Source: Bacillus sp. N13C7
GTDB lineage: Bacteria; Bacillota; Bacilli; Bacillales; Bacillaceae
Assembly (NCBI RefSeq): GCF_026790065.1
Contig: NZ_JALAMO010000002.1
Span: 1 to 64,000, forward strand
DNA: 64,000 nucleotides
Direction: 5' to 3'
Of this stretch, positions 7,989 through 16,372 are shown in pieces; position 1 is the first letter of the stretch, and every line of letters starts with the position of its first letter. A model generated the notes under the pieces. It was not told where the DNA came from and did no database searches. It saw nothing but the letters and a program-made list of their open reading frames with translations. The translations under genes were made by a program, and so were the position numbers.

Positions 7989-9350
7989 TTACGAAGGCCA
8001 TAACGCATCATGGGAGGTGATCGCCTTCTCGGATAGATAGGATGCGTATTCAAAGCTTCTTCGTTTTGTCAAAGAATCAACATGATGCAAGTTTGGATGA
8101 GAAAAAATACTGCGGCCCGGACGTGAATTCGCTTCAAACATCCATACCTTACCGTTCTGATCAATGCCAAAATCGAAACCGATCTCCCCGATAAACCCCT
8201 CGATATGGTCGTGAAGCACATGACTTGCCGTCAGTGCTGCAGCAGAAAGCTTTTTAATGACCTCAATTCTTTCAGCGGGATCATCATATACTTCCGCAAG
8301 TGTTTTTACCGTTCCGCCATTCGAAAGATGGGTTGTAATGCTGTTTTCTCCGGAAATTTTGACGGCTATGGCTGTCACCGTCCATTTCCCTTTTCTGTTT
8401 TTATTCGTATGGACGCGGAAATCCGCTGGTTTTCCTTGAAATTTGATCAGATCCACACCTTGCTGAATGAGAAAGTCGGATGGATCGTGCTGTTTTTGAA
8501 ATTCTGCCAGAAATGCAGCGGCATCGGAATAATTGATTGCAGAAAACGTTTTGGCATCGTTCGTATGTTTCACCGTCAGGCCATCGTCTGTTTTTGTCAG
8601 CTGATAAATTCCGGTGCCGAGTGCTCCGTTTGCAGGTTTGATATAGACTTTTTTGTATGCATCACAGAGTTCTGCAATTCTTTCCACAGATGGTGTCAGC
8701 TCCGATTTTGGCAAAAAAGGAGCTGTTCTCGGATCTTGTTCGAGCAATTGATGAACGCTCCATTTATTAAAAAATGTTTTATTAAACCATGGGATTTGAT
8801 ATTCATCAATCAGCCGTTTTTTTGTATGCTGCAGGAGAAGCGAATCTTCAATTTTTCGGTTTGGCAACCGGTCATAAACGACATTTGGCAGCGGGACGAT
8901 TTTTTTCTCCCAGCCGTTTTCCCTGTAAAGGAGCGCTTCAATTGTGCCTTCCTCCCAATTGATTTGATGCGCGCCAAAAACGAAACAGTAGCCTCCTGCT
9001 TGCTCGTGTAACGTCACAAGCTTAGAAAAAAAGAGGGAACGGTCCTTAAAAGGGCGCTCAAGAGATACGGAAAACCCCGCCGTAAAGATACCGATCAGCG
9101 GTCCGATATGAACCGTATGATCATGAATCAGAATGTCAGCCCTGCTTCGGTGGGGAAGCAAAAGCTCATGAAACAGATTTTCAGAGAGAAGCACGGTTTG
9201 TTCTAGATGCTGTCTATAAGAAACGTGGCATCTGACAACCTTCGTCCCGAATGCGGCATGCAAAAGTCCGTCTTGCTTTAGAGATGAGGGCAGAAACAGG
9301 GTATTTTCACTGGTTTTGTCTATGCCGATCAAAAACCGTTTACCATTCAC
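7989..9350 (-). CDS. yheD: ATP-grasp, spore-coat associated protein YheD
   Basis: Protein of 453 residues with a C-terminal ATP-grasp fold: a lysine-bearing strand KVYIKPANGALGTGIYQL (about residues 245-262) and the metal-binding strand MFEANSRPGR (about residues 422-431). YheC/YheD are an ATP-grasp family called spore-coat associated, and the substrate is not known. The start is GTG at 9350 after AAAGGAG; a much longer frame upstream only shadows yheC. Its first 11 bases overlap the end of yheC, so the two are probably co-translated. The N-terminal ~170 residues look like a separate domain. Confidence 0.85.
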   Translation of the reverse strand: MNGKRFLIGIDKTSENTLFLPSSLKQDGLLHAAFGTKVVRCHVSYRQHLEQTVLLSENLFHELLLPHRSRADILIHDHTVHIGPLIGIFTAGFSVSLERPFKDRSLFFSKLVTLHEQAGGYCFVFGAHQINWEEGTIEALLYRENGWEKKIVPLPNVVYDRLPNRKIEDSLLLQHTKKRLIDEYQIPWFNKTFFNKWSVHQLLEQDPRTAPFLPKSELTPSVERIAELCDAYKKVYIKPANGALGTGIYQLTKTDDGLTVKHTNDAKTFSAINYSDAAAFLAEFQKQHDPSDFLIQQGVDLIKFQGKPADFRVHTNKNRKGKWTVTAIAVKISGENSITTHLSNGGTVKTLAEVYDDPAERIEVIKKLSAAALTASHVLHDHIEGFIGEIGFDFGIDQNGKVWMFEANSRPGRSIFSHPNLHHVDSLTKRRSFEYASYLSEKAITSHDALWPS

Positions 9351-10431
9351 GCGGAAGAACTCCTTTCTGGCTTTGCTCGGAAAACAGGTATTGGCAGCGT
9401 TTAAGGGGGCAGGTGTACAGCTGTTCTTTTTGCTCGGGAGAGACACGCAGGATTGATTTTCTGCCGGGTTTGGAATTGATATCCATGATCCAAATTCTCC
9501 CGTCCTTTGCAAGGCATATATCGAGTCCGAGTTCAAACAGCGGTCCGTAGCGCTCGTCAAGATAATACGGAACCGATTGGGTGATCGAGAACACGTCATC
9601 AAGTAAGACCACTTGCTGTTTTTTCGGTATATCTTCAAACCACGAATCAAATGTCAGTGCATCAGATCCGCCTGACAAATTGGCCAGCAGCCCATGTTTG
9701 TATCCTCGTCTTACTGCCTTGCCGACTGTATTCCATTCACCTGCTTCGTTTTTTTCCATGAACAGGCGGATATCACATGGGTATTGTTCCTTATCTTGAA
9801 TATTTAAATAAGGCTGAAGCAAATATTGGTGCTGAAGCACTTTTTTGCACCATGTTTTGAAAGAAGTTTGGTTGGAAAAGGTTTTTGACTGCTTATCCTT
9901 TCCGATGTGATAAGTGGCAGTGATGTTTTTCTTGCCCAGCTCCAAAAGAATTACGCCTCTGCCTCCTGCACCGAACGCCGGTTTTAGGATGCAGGCTTTT
10001 TCTTTAGATAAAAAGGAGTGGATTTGCTCATAACGGTTCACCTTCATCGTTTCCGGAATATAGGGGTTAATGACAGCATGCTGCTGCAAATCTTGAAGGA
10101 CGGTCCACTTATCTGGCAAGCCCAGCCCGATGAATTCCGTTTTCGGATATTTTTTGAGCCACTCAACGATCGGTTTTGCTTTTTGGGATTGTGAATCCTT
10201 GGCGTAAAAACAGCGGTCATAAATATAATCTGGTATTGCCATTTCAGTTTCGTTCCATGTGCTGCTGGCCGAATGATAGACTGATGCTTTCACACGCAAG
10301 GTGTCAGGTGAAATATCAAACGGCGTAAACCGGATGAAACGTATGCCAAATTCGGGTGCTCTTTTGGCCAGCTCTGCGGAATAGTCCGCTTCATGCTGGC
10401 GGGATAAGGACATAAAACCAAGTGTTATCAT
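9340..10431 (-). CDS. yheC: ATP-grasp, spore-coat associated protein YheC
   Basis: Paralogue of YheD, 363 residues. ATP-grasp signatures are visible: ACILKPAFGAGGRGVILL (about residues 146-163) and IWIMDINSKPGRKS near residue 320. The ATG at 10431 follows AGGGGGAG; an earlier in-frame start at 10455 lies upstream of that site. First gene of the yheC-yheD unit. A hairpin (GCTGC.../...GCAGC followed by TTTTG on the minus strand, about 10457-10483) lies in its leader and could act as a weak attenuator. Confidence 0.85.
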   Translation of the reverse strand: MITLGFMSLSRQHEADYSAELAKRAPEFGIRFIRFTPFDISPDTLRVKASVYHSASSTWNETEMAIPDYIYDRCFYAKDSQSQKAKPIVEWLKKYPKTEFIGLGLPDKWTVLQDLQQHAVINPYIPETMKVNRYEQIHSFLSKEKACILKPAFGAGGRGVILLELGKKNITATYHIGKDKQSKTFSNQTSFKTWCKKVLQHQYLLQPYLNIQDKEQYPCDIRLFMEKNEAGEWNTVGKAVRRGYKHGLLANLSGGSDALTFDSWFEDIPKKQQVVLLDDVFSITQSVPYYLDERYGPLFELGLDICLAKDGRIWIMDINSKPGRKSILRVSPEQKEQLYTCPLKRCQYLFSEQSQKGVLPREW

Positions 10432-10684
10432 GGTGAGACTCCCCCTTTTATTCAAAAGCTGCCGGCGGGTGTCAGCAGCTTTACGCTAAATACATGTAAA
10501 CGGTATTCTACTCTACAGAATACGATTCTCCACCTTGCCCTATTCCAGATGAACAAGCTGATTTTATGACAACAGGAATTTGTCTCCTTATTTGCTAAGT
10601 GATTGCATCAACCTCTATAATACGAATAGATATATCATCTATATGAAAAAAAGCTGAAGCACAGATGGAGGAAGATGAATAGGA

Positions 10685-11818
10685 ATGGGTATTGCAGGAA
10701 CCTTTATTTTTATGATCGTGATCGGCGCCGTCATTGGCGCGGTGACGAATCATTTAGCAATTCAAATGCTATTTAGGCCTTATAAGGCGTACTATTTGTT
10801 TGGAAAACGAGTCCCTTTTACCCCCGGGCTGATTCCAAGAAGGCGGGATGAACTGGCAAAACAAATGGGACTGATGGTCGTCAATCATCTGTTAACCCCT
10901 GAGGGCATTAAAAAGCGGCTCGTCTCTGATACAGCCAAAACGCAGGCTCTCCAAATTGGGGAGCAGCTGATTCAAAAGCTGACACTTTCTGAAATGACAG
11001 TAAAAGAAGCGCTTGAAAAAGCCGGGGTGAAGAGTGCTGATGAAGCGGCAGATGCATGGATCAGCAACTGGACGGATGATAAGCTGAATCAGCTTTTCCG
11101 CCAATACGAGCACCAATCGTTAAAAGAGCTGGTGCCTTTGGAAGTGCAGGAAAAGCTTGAGGAAAAGATCCCGATGATTTCAGGATATATATTGGCACGC
11201 AGCGTCAGATATTTTGAAAGCGATGAAGGAAAAATCCGACTCGGCAATATGATTGATGATTTTTTAAAAGAGCGCGGCATGCTTGGAAGCATGGTGCAAA
11301 TGTTTTTGGGCAATACAAGCCTCGCAGACCGCGTGCTGCCGGAGCTGCTGAAGTTTCTGAGGAACGAGGAAACAAATAGACTGCTTTCTGATCTTTTGAA
11401 AAACGAATGGGGCAAGCTGAGAGAGTATACGTTTTATGAAGCAGACGAAAAATGGAATGCCAAAGCGCTTATTTTCAGCCTGAAACGAAGCGTGCTGAAA
11501 ACATTTTCGACTGCTCCTTTCTTCGACAATACGATTGGCAGTCTTGCTGTCCGCTATGAATCTGAGCTGGCCCAGCAAATGCTCCCGGCGCTGTTAGACA
11601 AATTGCTTGAAGGGATTTCGGCCAATCTTGAAAGTGTTTTAAAACGGATGCGCCTTGAGGAGATCGTCAAGGAGCAGGTGGATCAGTTCCCGGTGCAGCG
11701 TCTTGAAGAAATGGTGCTGTCCATTTCAAAAAAAGAATTTAAAATGATTACTTATTTGGGAGGCCTTCTCGGCGGGATCATAGGTGCGATTCAAGCGCTG
11801 TTTGTCATCCTTTTTTAA
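10685..11818 (+). CDS. yheB: DUF445 membrane protein YheB
   Basis: Protein of 377 residues with a hydrophobic helix at each end (about 4-24 and 355-375) and a long charged helical middle. It has the DUF445 hallmark near the N-terminus, [31 protein letters not shown]. Probably a membrane-anchored helical protein; no biochemical function is established. Divergent from yheC and upstream of yheA. Ribosome site GGAGGAAGATGAATAGG precedes the ATG. Confidence 0.85.
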   Translation: MGIAGTFIFMIVIGAVIGAVTNHLAIQMLFRPYKAYYLFGKRVPFTPGLIPRRRDELAKQMGLMVVNHLLTPEGIKKRLVSDTAKTQALQIGEQLIQKLTLSEMTVKEALEKAGVKSADEAADAWISNWTDDKLNQLFRQYEHQSLKELVPLEVQEKLEEKIPMISGYILARSVRYFESDEGKIRLGNMIDDFLKERGMLGSMVQMFLGNTSLADRVLPELLKFLRNEETNRLLSDLLKNEWGKLREYTFYEADEKWNAKALIFSLKRSVLKTFSTAPFFDNTIGSLAVRYESELAQQMLPALLDKLLEGISANLESVLKRMRLEEIVKEQVDQFPVQRLEEMVLSISKKEFKMITYLGGLLGGIIGAIQALFVILF

Positions 11819-11910
11819 GAAGAAATGGTTTGTGATTAATGAAAGGAGCTCCATAGTTTGTTATAGTGGAGTGGTATGTCAAATGGCAATGATGAAAGGA
11901 GCTATTTATA

Positions 11911-12264
11911 ATGGCTGTTAATTTTTATGATGTAGCGTATGATCTGGAAAAAGCATTACGCGGGAGCGAAGAGTTCACCCGTTTAAAAAACCTTTACGAT
12001 GAGGTAAACGCAGATGAATCAGCGAAGCGCATGTTCGAAAACTTCCGTGACGTGCAGCTTAGACTCCAGCAAAAACAAATGGCAGGAGAAGAAATTACAC
12101 AAGAAGAAGTGACACAGGCTCAAAAAACTGTTGCGCTTGTACAGCAGCACGAAAAAATTTCTCAGCTGATGGAAGCGGAACAGCGCATGAGCATGCTGAT
12201 CGGTGAATTGAACAAAATCATTATGAAGCCTTTAGAAGAGCTTTACGGCAGTGTTGAAGGCTAA
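11911..12264 (+). CDS. yheA: YlbF/YmcA-family helical protein YheA
   Basis: Protein of 117 residues, predicted all-helical and highly charged (MAVNFYDVAYDLEKALRGSEEF...), in the YlbF/YmcA family. The related YlbF and YmcA form a complex acting on RNase Y and development, but YheA itself is not assigned to it. Ribosome site AAAGGAG. Followed by a clear terminator. Confidence 0.9.
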   Translation: MAVNFYDVAYDLEKALRGSEEFTRLKNLYDEVNADESAKRMFENFRDVQLRLQQKQMAGEEITQEEVTQAQKTVALVQQHEKISQLMEAEQRMSMLIGELNKIIMKPLEELYGSVEG

Positions 12265-12270
12265 TGAAGC

Positions 12271-12302
12271 AAATCCCTTCTTGGAAAAGAAGGGATTTTT
12301 TA
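12271..12302 (+). terminator. terminator of yheA
   Basis: Twelve-base perfect stem AAATCCCTTCTT/AAGAAGGGATTT (12271-12282, 12287-12298) with T-run. Confidence 0.85.
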
Positions 12303-12307
12303 TTCAT

Positions 12308-13381
12308 TCAGCAAATTTCGAAATCCAGTGAGTCTTTTGTCTCTCCGTTGATAATCACTGATAATGTATGAGTGCCTTTGTAATGTTTTCTGGTCGTTAG
12401 GTCCTTAAAGGAATGATTTTTTGTGTATGACTTCGTTTCGTTTTTTCGAATAGTTGTTTCTGTTATTTTAAATATTTTTTGATGACGCTGGCCCCTTGCT
12501 TTGACAAAATCAATCGCGTACTCAATTCTCACTTTTTGATCCCTGTCTGATCGAACAGAAAAAGAAAATGCAATGCTTTCGCCAATGGCTATACGGCTTG
12601 GTTGGCATGTTAGATCATGTATTTGTATTGAATCGGCATTTTCATAACCAAAAAGCGCTAAGGCTTGTTTATCACCCTTTTTTAATAAGGTACGATAGGC
12701 GTGTTTGATGATCCAATCAGAATAGGGATGTGTTCCGTACCATTGATCTGCGACTTTTCTCAGCAAATGAGAATGTGTTTTTGATATATCATTCAGATTG
12801 TTGGCCACGCTTTTTCGTACATATAAGGACTCGTCCTGCATCAGATTCTCAAGGATCGGCAGAACCGGAGAAGGGTCCGATTTCAAAGCGGGTATCGATT
12901 TTCCCCATGGCAGGCGGGGTCTGCTTCCTTCACTCGCAAGTCTTCTCACGTGCTCATTTTCATGCTCAGACCATGCAAGCAATTGTGCAATCATTTTGTC
13001 TTGATCCAAAAGCAAAAAAGGCCTCACAGCGAATTCTGAAGTAGAATATTGCGTAAAGTATTCCAATGCGTGTATTGATTCATCCCAATGCGCTAACCCG
13101 TACTGCTCCACATAATCAGGGAATAGAATTCCGCTGAGTCCTTTAAAATGAGGGGCAGCATCCCGTAAAATGGCCACCGCTTCACCGAAATGTTTTGGCA
13201 GTGTTTCGTATAAGGAAACTGTAATGCGGCGCATCCGCTCTTTTAATGCGAGCCCAGGCCATTCTTCCTTCAGTAAATGTTCCTCAAATCTGTCTTGGTT
13301 AAAATCAGGATAGGATGCCTTAACATGGTGTATTAATCGAGATAGTAGTTTTTCATTGTATATTTCTTTTAAATCAGCCAT
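12308..13381 (-). CDS. yhaZ: DNA alkylation-repair HEAT-like protein YhaZ
   Basis: Protein of 357 residues resembling the AlkC/AlkD helical-repeat DNA glycosylase superfamily. Helical repeats run through residues ~1-230 (HENEHVRRLASEGSRPRLPWGK, ...DESLYVRKSVANNLND), followed by a beta-rich C-terminal domain from ~235. The RRLASEG.RPRLPW block is typical of this family. A consensus promoter with a LexA-type box in its spacer (13412-13440) lies just upstream, fitting DNA-damage induction. Stand-alone gene. Confidence 0.85.
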   Translation of the reverse strand: MADLKEIYNEKLLSRLIHHVKASYPDFNQDRFEEHLLKEEWPGLALKERMRRITVSLYETLPKHFGEAVAILRDAAPHFKGLSGILFPDYVEQYGLAHWDESIHALEYFTQYSTSEFAVRPFLLLDQDKMIAQLLAWSEHENEHVRRLASEGSRPRLPWGKSIPALKSDPSPVLPILENLMQDESLYVRKSVANNLNDISKTHSHLLRKVADQWYGTHPYSDWIIKHAYRTLLKKGDKQALALFGYENADSIQIHDLTCQPSRIAIGESIAFSFSVRSDRDQKVRIEYAIDFVKARGQRHQKIFKITETTIRKNETKSYTKNHSFKDLTTRKHYKGTHTLSVIINGETKDSLDFEIC

Positions 13382-13411
13382 CTAATCACCGCTTTATCGC
13401 TTAGTATGTAT

Positions 13412-13440
13412 ATTATATGAGAATATATGTTCTGCATCAA
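13412..13440 (-). promoter_or_regulatory. yhaZ promoter with LexA (DinR) box in its spacer
   Basis: Minus strand TTGATG (13435-13440) and TATAAT (13412-13417) with a 17-base spacer. Within the spacer, 13420-13433 reads AGAATATATGTTCT, close to the B. subtilis LexA consensus CGAAC-N4-GTTCG. A bound repressor would block RNA polymerase. As I recall, yhaZ is in the 168 LexA regulon. Confidence 0.7.
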
Positions 13441-13466
13441 GTGTCGTGTTCCAAAAATTAACAATT

Positions 13467-13505
13467 AGTGCTACCTCAGGTATACATCACCTGGTCACTT
13501 TTTTT
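13467..13505 (+). terminator. plus-strand terminator with no obvious upstream gene
   Basis: AGTG...CAGGT (13467-13481) pairs with ACCTG..CACT (13489-13499), followed by six T. No plus-strand gene lies between it and yheA, which has its own terminator. It may end an antisense transcript over yhaZ or be an operator-like palindrome (CAGGT-N7-ACCTG). Confidence 0.4.
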
Positions 13506-13519
13506 AGTTAAAAAAACCC

Positions 13520-13548
13520 TTGTCATCTGCAAAGAAAACTGAGATAAT
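13520..13548 (+). promoter_or_regulatory. sigma-A promoter upstream of yhaX
   Basis: TTGTCA (13520-13525), 17-base spacer, GATAAT (13543-13548). Predicted start near 13555, more than 300 bases before yhaX. Confidence 0.7.
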
Positions 13549-13554
13549 ACCATT

Positions 13555-13786
13555 GAAAGCGCCTACACTTACCTGATTTATAAATGGATACGGTCGCATA
13601 TCATGCCGTTATATAGAGGGGATAAGCAACAGAGAGTAAGTGTTCGGAGCGCATCATTGGTCAAACAAGGGGTTCCTGATACATGATTTTTCGTAAATCG
13701 AAATAACGATATTAGGGAGAATGGCTGCTTCGATCGTATCCTATATGTTTCAATCCACAAAGTCTGCTGAGCCAGGCTTTTTTTGC
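13555..13786 (+). ncRNA. candidate small RNA or terminated leader upstream of yhaX
   Basis: About 230 bases bounded by the promoter at 13520-13548 and an intrinsic terminator at 13759-13784 (eight-base stem AAAGTCTG/CAGGCTTT, then T-run). No good ORF with a spaced ribosome site lies inside. It contains an internal hairpin (ACGG...CCGT near 13590-13611). I do not recognise it as a known riboswitch or T-box. It could be an independent RNA or an attenuated leader for yhaX. It fills the largest part of the 487-base gap between yhaZ and yhaX. Confidence 0.5.
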
Positions 13787-13868
13787 TTTGCGGAAAAGGT
13801 TGTTCTAAACACAGAGACAGGGTCATATCTTATACACAAGTACAGTCATCAAGGAGGGGGACATCTCT

Positions 13869-14735
13869 GTGTCAAAACAACTGCTTGCCTTAAATATAGA
13901 TGGAGCGCTGCTTCGGTCGAACGGGAAGATTCATCAGGCAACGAAAGACGCGATTGAATACGTTAAGAAAAAAGGGATTTACGTCACGCTCGTGACCAAC
14001 CGCCATTTTCGTTCAGCACAGAAAATCGCGAAATCGCTGAAGCTTGATGCCAAGCTGATCACCCATAGCGGGGCATACATTGCTGAAAAAATAGACGCCC
14101 CGTTTTTTGAAAAAAGAATTTCTGACGATCACACCTTTAATATTGTTCAAGTGCTGGAGAGCTATCAATGCAATATTCGGCTTCTGCACGAGAAATATTC
14201 TATTGGAAACAAGAAAAAAGTAAATTCGAATTTATTGGGGAAAGCACTCATTCACCCGTCTGATCCGATCTTTTATCCAGTCCAGTTCGTTGAATCATTA
14301 AGCGATCTTCTCATGGATGAGCCGGTAAGCGCGCCTGTCATCGAAGTGTACACGGAGCACGATATCCAGCATGACATCACAGAAACAATTACGAAAGCCT
14401 TCCCTGTGGTTGACGTGATTCACGTAAACGATGGGAAGCTGAATATCGTCCCGAGAGGTGTCTCGAAGGAAGCGGGCCTGGCCCTCGTCGCTTCAGAGCT
14501 GGGGCTGACCATGGATGATGTCGTGGCCATCGGGCATCAGTATGACGATCTCCCGATGATTGAACTTGCCGGCCTTGGGGTAGCGATGGGAAACGCCGCT
14601 CCGGAGATCAAGAGAAAGGCTGATTGGGTCACAAGGTCCAATGACGAGCAGGGTGTCGCTTATATGATGAAAGAATATTTCCGAATGCAGCAGCGAAAAG
14701 GATTTCTTGATAAGTTCCACATGAAACGTGTATAA
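13869..14735 (+). CDS. yhaX: HAD-superfamily (Cof-type) phosphatase YhaX
   Basis: Protein of 288 residues in the Cof/YidA branch of HAD hydrolases. Motif III/IV is intact (late lysine, then GHQYDDLPMIELAG with the Asp pair, then GVAMGNA). Motif I is unusual: LALNIDGALLRSNG has Asn in place of the first, nucleophilic Asp (family norm DxDGTL). That should impair phosphatase catalysis, so it may be a binding or structural protein. Starts with GTG after AAGGAGGGGG. In B. subtilis YhaX is linked to the spore coat, as I recall. Terminator follows. Confidence 0.85.
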   Translation: MSKQLLALNIDGALLRSNGKIHQATKDAIEYVKKKGIYVTLVTNRHFRSAQKIAKSLKLDAKLITHSGAYIAEKIDAPFFEKRISDDHTFNIVQVLESYQCNIRLLHEKYSIGNKKKVNSNLLGKALIHPSDPIFYPVQFVESLSDLLMDEPVSAPVIEVYTEHDIQHDITETITKAFPVVDVIHVNDGKLNIVPRGVSKEAGLALVASELGLTMDDVVAIGHQYDDLPMIELAGLGVAMGNAAPEIKRKADWVTRSNDEQGVAYMMKEYFRMQQRKGFLDKFHMKRV

Positions 14736-14776
14736 AAAAAGCCGCTCGCGCCCTGACAGGTGCGGCGGCTTTTTTG
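14733..14776 (+). terminator. terminator of yhaX
   Basis: GC-rich stem AAGCCGC...GCGGCTT flanked by A7 and T6. Confidence 0.8.
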
Positions 14777-14847
14777 CCGGATTGATTTTAGCGGTTTATT
14801 TCTGTACACTAAAGAAAGTTTTGAATCTGATAAATTAGGTGATGACG

Positions 14848-16353
14848 TTGCAAATTAAAATAGAAGGCATACATGATGACCGCCTGCATCGGCCTCTGCA
14901 AAATATTGCAAATTTGTTTTATGAAGAGTGCGAGCTTGTGTACGGCGGAGATGAGCCCGCAGATGTTGCTATTTCTTTAGCGTGCTCACAAACGGATGAG
15001 CAAGTGACGGTTTCGGGAGAAGTGAAGGGAACTGGTATAACGGAGCAGCATACAAAATCTTTTTCTCCCGGCATGAATGAAAAAGAAGCTTTTAAGCAAG
15101 TGAAAAACACGATTTCTTATGTGTACCTTAATCTTCTTCAAGCACATACGGGCATCACGCAAAAGTGGGGAATCCTCACAGGTATCCGGCCGACAAAACT
15201 GCTTCATAAAAAGCTGCAAAGCGGAATGTCGAAGGAGCAAGCGCATGCTGAATTGAAAAAAGACTATTTAATTCATGATGAGAAAATCGAGTTAATGCAG
15301 GAAATTGTAGACCGGCAGCTGGCGGCAGTGCCGGATCTGTATGAAGTAAAGGACGAAGTCAGCATTTATATCGGCATTCCGTTCTGTCCGACAAAATGCG
15401 CGTACTGCACGTTCCCTGCGTACGCCATCCAAGGGCAGGCGGGCAGAGTCGGTTCATTCTTATGGGGGCTGCATTACGAAATGCAGAAAATCGGCGAATG
15501 GCTGAAGGAGCATGATGTTAAGGTTACAACCATTTACTTTGGCGGCGGGACGCCGACAAGCATTACAGCGGAGGAAATGGATCTGCTGTATGAAGAAATG
15601 GTCCGCTCCTTCCCGGATGTGAAAAACATTCGCGAGATTACGGTGGAAGCCGGCCGCCCTGACACGATTACAGAAGAAAAACTCGCCGTGTTAAACAAAT
15701 ATGACATTGACCGGATCAGCATCAATCCGCAATCCTATGAAAACGAAACGCTAAAGGCGATTGGACGGCATCATACAGTTGAAGAAACCATTGAGAAATA
15801 TCATCTATCACGCCTGCACGGCATGAATAATATCAACATGGACCTGATTATCGGTTTACCCGGGGAGGGCGTGAAGGAGTTCAGGCACAGCCTTTCAGAA
15901 ACGGAAAAACTGATGCCGGAATCTCTTACGGTTCATACCCTTTCCTTTAAACGGGCGTCTGAAATGACAAGAAACAAGCATAAGTACAAAGTCGCTGGCA
16001 GGGAAGAGGTTTCTCAAATGATGGATGACGCGGTAGCCTGGACGAAAGATCATGGGTACATGCCTTATTATTTATACCGCCAGAAAAACATTCTTGGAAA
16101 CCTTGAAAATGTCGGATACTCTTTGCCTGGACAAGAAAGCATCTATAACATCATGATTATGGAAGAGGTGCAGACGATTATCGGCATCGGCTGCGGCGCA
16201 GCAAGTAAATTTATTGATCGTGAGACAGGGAAAATTACGCACTTTGCCAATCCGAAAGATCCGAAATCATACAATGAGCGCTTCGAGCACTACACGGATG
16301 AAAAGATCAAATATTTAGAGCAGATTTTTGAGAAAACAACAAAGCAGCACTGA
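14848..16353 (+). CDS. hemZ: oxygen-independent coproporphyrinogen III oxidase-like radical SAM protein HemZ
   Basis: Radical SAM enzyme of 501 residues. The 4Fe-4S motif CPTKCAYC (CxxxCxxC) is near residue 183, then YFGGGTPT and VEAGRPDTIT, typical of the HemN group. It also has an N-terminal extension of ~170 residues that HemN lacks. Proposed to oxidise coproporphyrinogen III without oxygen, although several HemN-like proteins do other jobs. I chose the TTG at 14848 because AGGTGAT lies at proper spacing. The in-frame GTG (14839) and ATG (14842) overlap or precede that site. Confidence 0.85.
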   Translation: MQIKIEGIHDDRLHRPLQNIANLFYEECELVYGGDEPADVAISLACSQTDEQVTVSGEVKGTGITEQHTKSFSPGMNEKEAFKQVKNTISYVYLNLLQAHTGITQKWGILTGIRPTKLLHKKLQSGMSKEQAHAELKKDYLIHDEKIELMQEIVDRQLAAVPDLYEVKDEVSIYIGIPFCPTKCAYCTFPAYAIQGQAGRVGSFLWGLHYEMQKIGEWLKEHDVKVTTIYFGGGTPTSITAEEMDLLYEEMVRSFPDVKNIREITVEAGRPDTITEEKLAVLNKYDIDRISINPQSYENETLKAIGRHHTVEETIEKYHLSRLHGMNNINMDLIIGLPGEGVKEFRHSLSETEKLMPESLTVHTLSFKRASEMTRNKHKYKVAGREEVSQMMDDAVAWTKDHGYMPYYLYRQKNILGNLENVGYSLPGQESIYNIMIMEEVQTIIGIGCGAASKFIDRETGKITHFANPKDPKSYNERFEHYTDEKIKYLEQIFEKTTKQH

Positions 16354-16372
16354 TTTACAGTGCTGCTTTTTT
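16342..16372 (+). terminator. terminator of hemZ
   Basis: AGCAGCACTG/CAGTGCTGCT stem followed by seven T; the T-run abuts the end of the convergent khtU. Confidence 0.8.

Noticed and set aside
8205-9011. A 268-codon open frame on the plus strand opposite yheD
   Set aside because: It is antisense to the conserved ATP-grasp gene, has an odd Cys/Phe-rich composition and no ribosome site. It is a shadow frame.
9351-9650. 100-codon N-terminal extension of yheD
   Set aside because: The extension only overlaps yheC in another frame, whereas a GTG with a good ribosome site at 9350 gives the normal length.
13721-13957. 78-codon frame running through the terminator into yhaX
   Set aside because: Its AGGGAG is only one or two bases from the ATG, it passes through a terminator, and it overlaps yhaX out of frame.
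14778-14847. FNR-type box upstream of hemZ
   Set aside because: I looked for TGTGA-N6-TCACA, expected for an anaerobic heme enzyme, and found no acceptable match in the short upstream gap.
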